Positions 5,493 through 8,958 of a stretch of 8,958 nt of DNA are shown in pieces. A program made the translations under genes and the position numbers. The stretch is from CAIOZW01 sp049317725. Lineage in GTDB: Bacteria > Acidobacteriota > Blastocatellia > RBC074. Below the pieces are notes generated by a model. It ran no database searches, was not told where the DNA came from, and saw only the letters and a list, made by a program, of their open reading frames with translations. The DNA lies in the NCBI GenBank assembly GCA_049317725.1, contig JBMOHS010000162.1:1-8958 (forward strand). The letters are read 5' to 3'. Every line of letters begins with the position of its first letter. Position 1 is the stretch's first letter.

Positions 5493-5987
5493 ATGGCACG
5501 GCGACTTCGATATTTGCTCTTGTCGGTCGTGATCCTGCTGCTGGATCAGGGGACCAAGGCGTGGGCCCTTGCCCGGTTGCGCCCCGTGGTGATGATCGAG
5601 GTCATCCCCGACTTCTTCCGGCTGACCTTTGCCACCAATCGGGGAGTCGCCTTCAGTCTCTTTGCCGACGGGCCGGAGGGAACCCGCTACATCCTCTCGG
5701 CCATTGCATTGCTGGCCGCGGCGATGGTCTCCTACCAGCAGTGGCGGACGCCTGCGGGCCATCAACGGATGCAGTGGTCCCTCTCGTTGCTGCTGGCGGG
5801 GATTTTGGGGAACCTGATCGACCGGATCCGCTTTGGCGAGGTGATCGATTTTCTCGATTTTCATCTCGCCGACCGGTACGCTTGGCCGACGTTCAACGTC
5901 GCCGACGCAGTCATCTGCGTGGGGGCAGGGCTCTTAGCGATCGAACTGTTGCGAGAAGAACGAAGGGGGCGACGGGATGTTTCCTGA
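5493..5987 (+). CDS. lspA: Lipoprotein signal peptidase (signal peptidase II)
   Basis: A 164-residue integral membrane aspartyl protease that removes the signal peptide from diacylglyceryl-modified prolipoproteins, the step after Lgt. Four membrane helices are evident (about 6-24, 64-81, 95-109, 137-153). Family motifs are D18 in LLLDQGTK, N49-R-G-V-A-F (49-54), GNLIDR (106-111), VIDFLDFH (118-124) and FNVADA (134-139). The catalytic aspartates should be D119 and D138; their spacing of 19 equals that between the catalytic pair of the Pseudomonas enzyme. The start ATG lies eight bases after the ileS stop, with GGAAGGA (5474-5480) at the end of ileS as a distant ribosome-binding site, so translation is probably coupled. 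Its 3' end overlaps lgt by 11 bases, placing two consecutive steps of lipoprotein maturation together. Confidence 0.97.
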   Translation: MARRLRYLLLSVVILLLDQGTKAWALARLRPVVMIEVIPDFFRLTFATNRGVAFSLFADGPEGTRYILSAIALLAAAMVSYQQWRTPAGHQRMQWSLSLLLAGILGNLIDRIRFGEVIDFLDFHLADRYAWPTFNVADAVICVGAGLLAIELLREERRGRRDVS

Positions 5988-6831
5988 ACTGTTCAAGATA
6001 CCCGGGACAGAGCTGACACTGAACAGCTATGGACTGCTGCTAGCCATCGCCTTCGTGCTCGGGTTGCTGCTGATGGGGCGCCTGGCGGAGCGGGATGGGC
6101 TGGACAAGGCCAAGGCCTATGACCTTGGCCTTTGGGTGTTGGCGGCTTCCTTGATTGGATCGAAGTTGTTGATGGTCTGGACGGAGTGGGACCTTTACTA
6201 CCGGGATCATCCGGGGCAGATTCTCTCGCTCGATTTCTTTCGCTCCGGTGGCGTCTTTTATGGCGGTTTTCTGGGGGCGGTGCTCGCTTCGGTGATCGTC
6301 ATGCGCGTCTACCGGCTGCCGTGGTGGCGAGTCGCCGATGCCTGTGCTCCAGGGATTGCCCTTGGACAGTTTATCGGTCGGCTCGGCTGTTTTGCCGCTG
6401 GCTGTTGTTGGGGCAAGCCGACGACCTCCTTTCTGGGAGTTCAGTTTTCCGAGAAGGGGCACGAGGTGACGGGGGTACCGGTGCTCGTCTCCCATCTCAG
6501 CGACCCGGTGCAGCAGAACGTCTGGGCCGAGCGGTTGGGGGGGCTTCTCTCTCCCATCCGTCTTCATCCGACACAGCTCTACGAGTCGGCCGCCACGCTA
6601 CTGCTGACCGGCCTCATGTGGCTGCTCTTCCGGCGGCGCCAGTTCACCGGCCAAGTCATCCTCGCCTACGCCATGGCCTACGCGGTCATCCGCTTCGTCA
6701 TCGAGTTCTGGCGAGATGACTGGCGGGGAGAGGTCTTCACGCTCTCGACTTCCCAGTTCGTGGCAGTGGGGATCTTCATCCCCGCCCTGCTGACCTACCT
6801 CGTCCGCTGGAAACGACAGTCGGCAACATAA
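5977..6831 (+). CDS. lgt: Phosphatidylglycerol--prolipoprotein diacylglyceryl transferase
   Basis: A 284-residue polytopic inner-membrane enzyme that moves diacylglycerol from phosphatidylglycerol onto the lipobox cysteine of prolipoproteins. Visible are SYGL (17-20; Y18 corresponds to E. coli Y26), SGGVFYGGF (90-98), GRLGCFAAGCCWGKPT (134-149), HPTQLYES (197-204) and RFVIEFWRDD (239-248; R239 and E243 correspond to the E. coli residues). At least seven hydrophobic segments are apparent. Oddity: against the E. coli enzyme, His103 is Tyr95, Asn146 is Cys138 and Glu151 is Cys143, while Y18, R135, G146, R239 and E243 are kept. I recall the Y-G-G / G-C-C-(Y/W)-G form from other bacteria such as Deltaproteobacteria, so this is probably a functional subfamily. 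The ATG at 5977 overlaps lspA and has AAGGGGG upstream. Confidence 0.95.
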   Translation: MFPELFKIPGTELTLNSYGLLLAIAFVLGLLLMGRLAERDGLDKAKAYDLGLWVLAASLIGSKLLMVWTEWDLYYRDHPGQILSLDFFRSGGVFYGGFLGAVLASVIVMRVYRLPWWRVADACAPGIALGQFIGRLGCFAAGCCWGKPTTSFLGVQFSEKGHEVTGVPVLVSHLSDPVQQNVWAERLGGLLSPIRLHPTQLYESAATLLLTGLMWLLFRRRQFTGQVILAYAMAYAVIRFVIEFWRDDWRGEVFTLSTSQFVAVGIFIPALLTYLVRWKRQSAT

Positions 6832-6857
6832 CCGATTCCGATCTCCTCGATACCGCC

Positions 6858-8912
6858 ATGCGACTCGCCTACTTTTCACCCCTTCCGCCGAGCAAGTCGG
6901 GCATTGCCGATTACAGTGCGGAGCTGTTGCCATTTCTGGCACGTGGTGCAGAGGTGACGGCCTTTGTCGATCAGGCACGGGAGGGACGGGAGCTTGCTCC
7001 AGGGCAGATCAACGTTCAACTGGCGGTCCACTTCGACGAGATCGATCGGGACACCCCATTTGACCTGTGCCTTTACCACCAAGGGAACAATCCCGCGCAC
7101 GACTACATCTATGATCGGGCCCTGCGGACGCCGGGCCTGCTGGTCCTGCACGAGCATTGTCTGCATCACCTGATCACTTGGCGAACGCTTGGGCAGGGAG
7201 ATGCGGAGGCGTATCGACGTGAGATGTTCCACGCCTATGGCCGAATCGGGGCGCGAATGGCGGTCAATCGGCGACGTGCGATCTTCAGCGAGTACCAGCA
7301 ATTTCTCCTCCCGCTCAATCATCGTCTGATCAATCGCAGCTTGGGAATTATCGTCCATAACGAGTATGCGGTCTCGCAGCTCGAGTCGTTGCGCCCAGGA
7401 ATTCCGGTCGAGGTGGTCCCGCATCACCTCTCTCCCGTGGCGTTGGAGATGGACGGGGTCGATCCGCTGGAGTGTCGTCGCTCGCTCGGCTTACCCGAGG
7501 AGGCCTTCCTCGTGGCTTCGTTCGGCTTTGTCTCGGAGCCGAAGCGGATTCCGGTGGTCCTCCGGGCCTTTCAACGCCTGCTCCGGGTCATGCCGAATGC
7601 GCGATACCTGATTGTCGGAGAGGACCATTGGAAGCACCAAGCGCAGCCACTGGTCGAGCAGATGGGGCTGCGCCACGCAGTGCGGATCACGGGCTATGTC
7701 ACGGAGAAGGACTTCTACCGCTACTTGCGGGCGATCGATGTCCTGGTCAACCTTCGCTATCCGACCGCCGGTGAGACCTCTGGAATCCTGATCCGGAGTC
7801 TCGGGGCAGGGAAGCCGGTGCTGGTGACAGACTTTGGTCAGTTCCGGGATCTTCCGGACGAGGTCTGTGTCAAGATTCCGCTTGGGCCCCAAGAGGAGGT
7901 GGAGCTGGCAGAGCGACTGCAGACACTCGCGTATCAACCACGCTTCCGCGAAGGGTTGGGACAGCGGGCCGCCGAATGGACGCGACGCGAGTGCGCGGTC
8001 GAGCGCTCGGCTGAGCGGTATCTCGACTTGGCCCGTCGTTTGGTGGAGACGAAGCGACCTGCACGTCCGCTGGTCGAGACCGAGTCGGCTCTCGACTTTC
8101 CGGCAGAGCCCCTGCTGAGCTTCTCCGAGACGGAAGGGCAGGCCGCACTCGATGACGCCGCCGGCTTCTTTGCCGATCGGCCCGAAGCGGTTGGCTATCT
8201 CCGGACCCACGGTCGTCGACTTCTGGAGACGCTCCGCCTGACTCCGGTCGGCCACCCGGGGGCGCGGATCCTCGAGCTGAGCAGCTATCTCCAGCTCCCT
8301 GCACTCCTCCATCGGCACGCCCAGTACGGCGAGATCCTCGTCACCAACTGGTGGGAGGGTCCTCCCCCGACCAAGGAGATGTCGCTGCACCACGCCCAGA
8401 CCGGTGAGACCCTCCACTTCCGGATGCACAATGTCGATGTCGAGCGGCAGCGGCTCCCGTTTCCAGACCGCTCGATCGATGTCGTCCTCTGTTGTGAGCT
8501 GATCGAGCACCTGCGCGAGGATCCGATGCAGATGTTGATCGAGATTCATCGGGTCCTGACCTGGGGTGGGCGGTTGATCCTGACGACCCCGAACATTGCC
8601 AGCGCGCATAGCGTCGAAGCCCTCCGCGCTGGGAACAGCCCCTACATCTACGGGCAGTACAACCGACGCCATCCTTCTGATCGCCACGCCCGCGAATATA
8701 CCCCCGGGGATGTCCGCGCCGCGCTCGAATCGGCGGGCCTGCTGGTCGACCATCTCGAGACCCGCGATATGTGGCACGAGACCCGCGAGGAGCTTCTCCG
8801 CCAGCTTGATCGCACTCGTGTCCCGAGGGCCTGGCGTGGTGACAACATCTTTGCCGTCGGTCGGAAGCTTTCGTACAAGTTGATCCGCTACCCGGAAGAG
8901 CTCTACGACTGA
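6858..8912 (+). CDS. Two-domain protein: GT4-type glycosyltransferase fused to a SAM-dependent methyltransferase
   Basis: A 684-residue protein. Residues 1-398 are a GT-B fold, family-4-like glycosyltransferase: MRLAYFSPLPPSKSGIADYS at the start, YHQGNNPAHDYIY (73-85), HEHCLHHL (98-105), the second Rossmann domain GFVSEPKR (223-230), LIVGED (251-256) and PTAGETSGILIRSLGAGKP (302-320). The usual E-x7-E motif is altered here, with Arg313 where the second Glu is expected. After a linker (about 399-430), residues 431-668 resemble a class I methyltransferase: a degenerate motif I ILELSSYLQLP (471-481), LPFPDRSIDVVLCCELIEHL (533-552) and RVLTWGGRLILTTPNIAS (565-582). A nucleotide-sugar-dependent transfer followed by methylation on a cell-surface or exported glycan is likely; donor, acceptor and methyl site are unknown. 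It starts 26 bases after lgt without a visible Shine-Dalgarno. Calling both domains is firm, the substrate is not. Confidence 0.88.
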   Translation: MRLAYFSPLPPSKSGIADYSAELLPFLARGAEVTAFVDQAREGRELAPGQINVQLAVHFDEIDRDTPFDLCLYHQGNNPAHDYIYDRALRTPGLLVLHEHCLHHLITWRTLGQGDAEAYRREMFHAYGRIGARMAVNRRRAIFSEYQQFLLPLNHRLINRSLGIIVHNEYAVSQLESLRPGIPVEVVPHHLSPVALEMDGVDPLECRRSLGLPEEAFLVASFGFVSEPKRIPVVLRAFQRLLRVMPNARYLIVGEDHWKHQAQPLVEQMGLRHAVRITGYVTEKDFYRYLRAIDVLVNLRYPTAGETSGILIRSLGAGKPVLVTDFGQFRDLPDEVCVKIPLGPQEEVELAERLQTLAYQPRFREGLGQRAAEWTRRECAVERSAERYLDLARRLVETKRPARPLVETESALDFPAEPLLSFSETEGQAALDDAAGFFADRPEAVGYLRTHGRRLLETLRLTPVGHPGARILELSSYLQLPALLHRHAQYGEILVTNWWEGPPPTKEMSLHHAQTGETLHFRMHNVDVERQRLPFPDRSIDVVLCCELIEHLREDPMQMLIEIHRVLTWGGRLILTTPNIASAHSVEALRAGNSPYIYGQYNRRHPSDRHAREYTPGDVRAALESAGLLVDHLETRDMWHETREELLRQLDRTRVPRAWRGDNIFAVGRKLSYKLIRYPEELYD

Positions 8913-8958
8913 CCTGAATGGGATCGGACGCCCTGCAGAGACAAAGAGGGTTCACCAC
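8913..8958 (+). other. Right-edge spacer with a probable ribosome-binding site for a following gene
   Basis: No terminator is seen after the fusion gene. AAAGAGGG (8943-8950) sits eight bases before the window end, at a usual distance for a start codon just beyond base 8958. The operon therefore probably continues. Confidence 0.35.

Noticed and set aside
7491..8777. Long open frame on the minus strand opposite the glycosyltransferase-methyltransferase gene
   Set aside because: Same reasoning: antisense shadow of a well-supported gene, with no family features.
8913..8958. Terminator after the fusion gene
   Set aside because: No inverted repeat with a T-run is visible in the 46 bases left.

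Overview
The window reads as one contiguous piece of a GC-rich (roughly 60% by eye) bacterial chromosome. The organism is diderm or at least lipoprotein-rich: it has Tat translocase, lipoprotein maturation (LspA, Lgt), an envelope-type glycosyltransferase and two small membrane-anchored coiled-coil proteins. The Lgt subtype (Y-G-G and G-C-C-W-G motifs), the YtxH plus coiled-coil pair and the glycosyltransferase family make Acidobacteriota my best guess, with Nitrospirota, NC10 or Desulfobacterota-like groups as alternatives. No rRNA or other marker settles this. No tRNA, rRNA, insertion sequence, phage gene or CRISPR array was seen.

Layout. (1) On the minus strand, reading leftwards from about 948, are tatA (627-815) and, after a 285-base gene-free spacer with several hairpins, the start of an AlbA_2/Schlafen-type putative nucleic-acid-binding protein that runs off the left edge (1-341). 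(2) Between 816 and 1302 lies a divergent control region with two good sigma70-type promoters back to back, their -35 boxes only 11 bases apart. The rightward one drives a leader of about 270 bases. (3) On the plus strand follow a YtxH-family protein (1303-1698), a nested intergenic hairpin, and a 184-residue DUF948/YtxG-like membrane-anchored coiled-coil protein (1791-2345), closed by a clear intrinsic terminator (2444-2483). (4) A second plus-strand unit follows: a structured leader, then ileS (2650-5484), lspA (5493-5987), lgt (5977-6831) and a glycosyltransferase-methyltransferase fusion (6858-8912). These are packed with gaps or overlaps of 8, -11 and 26 bases, so they form one operon. 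A ribosome-binding-like sequence at the right edge suggests another gene follows.

How the genes work together. Lgt puts diacylglycerol on the lipobox cysteine of exported prolipoproteins and LspA then cleaves the signal peptide; TatA is a pore component of the export route for folded proteins, some of them lipoproteins. IleS is housekeeping translation; its linkage to lspA is a common bacterial arrangement. The terminal fusion enzyme probably acts on a surface glycan. I found no convincing new defence or mobile system. The parts most worth a second look are the divergent promoters with their long leader, the two mutually exclusive hairpins in front of ileS (which lacks a normally placed Shine-Dalgarno), the triple active-site substitution in Lgt, and the two-domain GT-MT enzyme.
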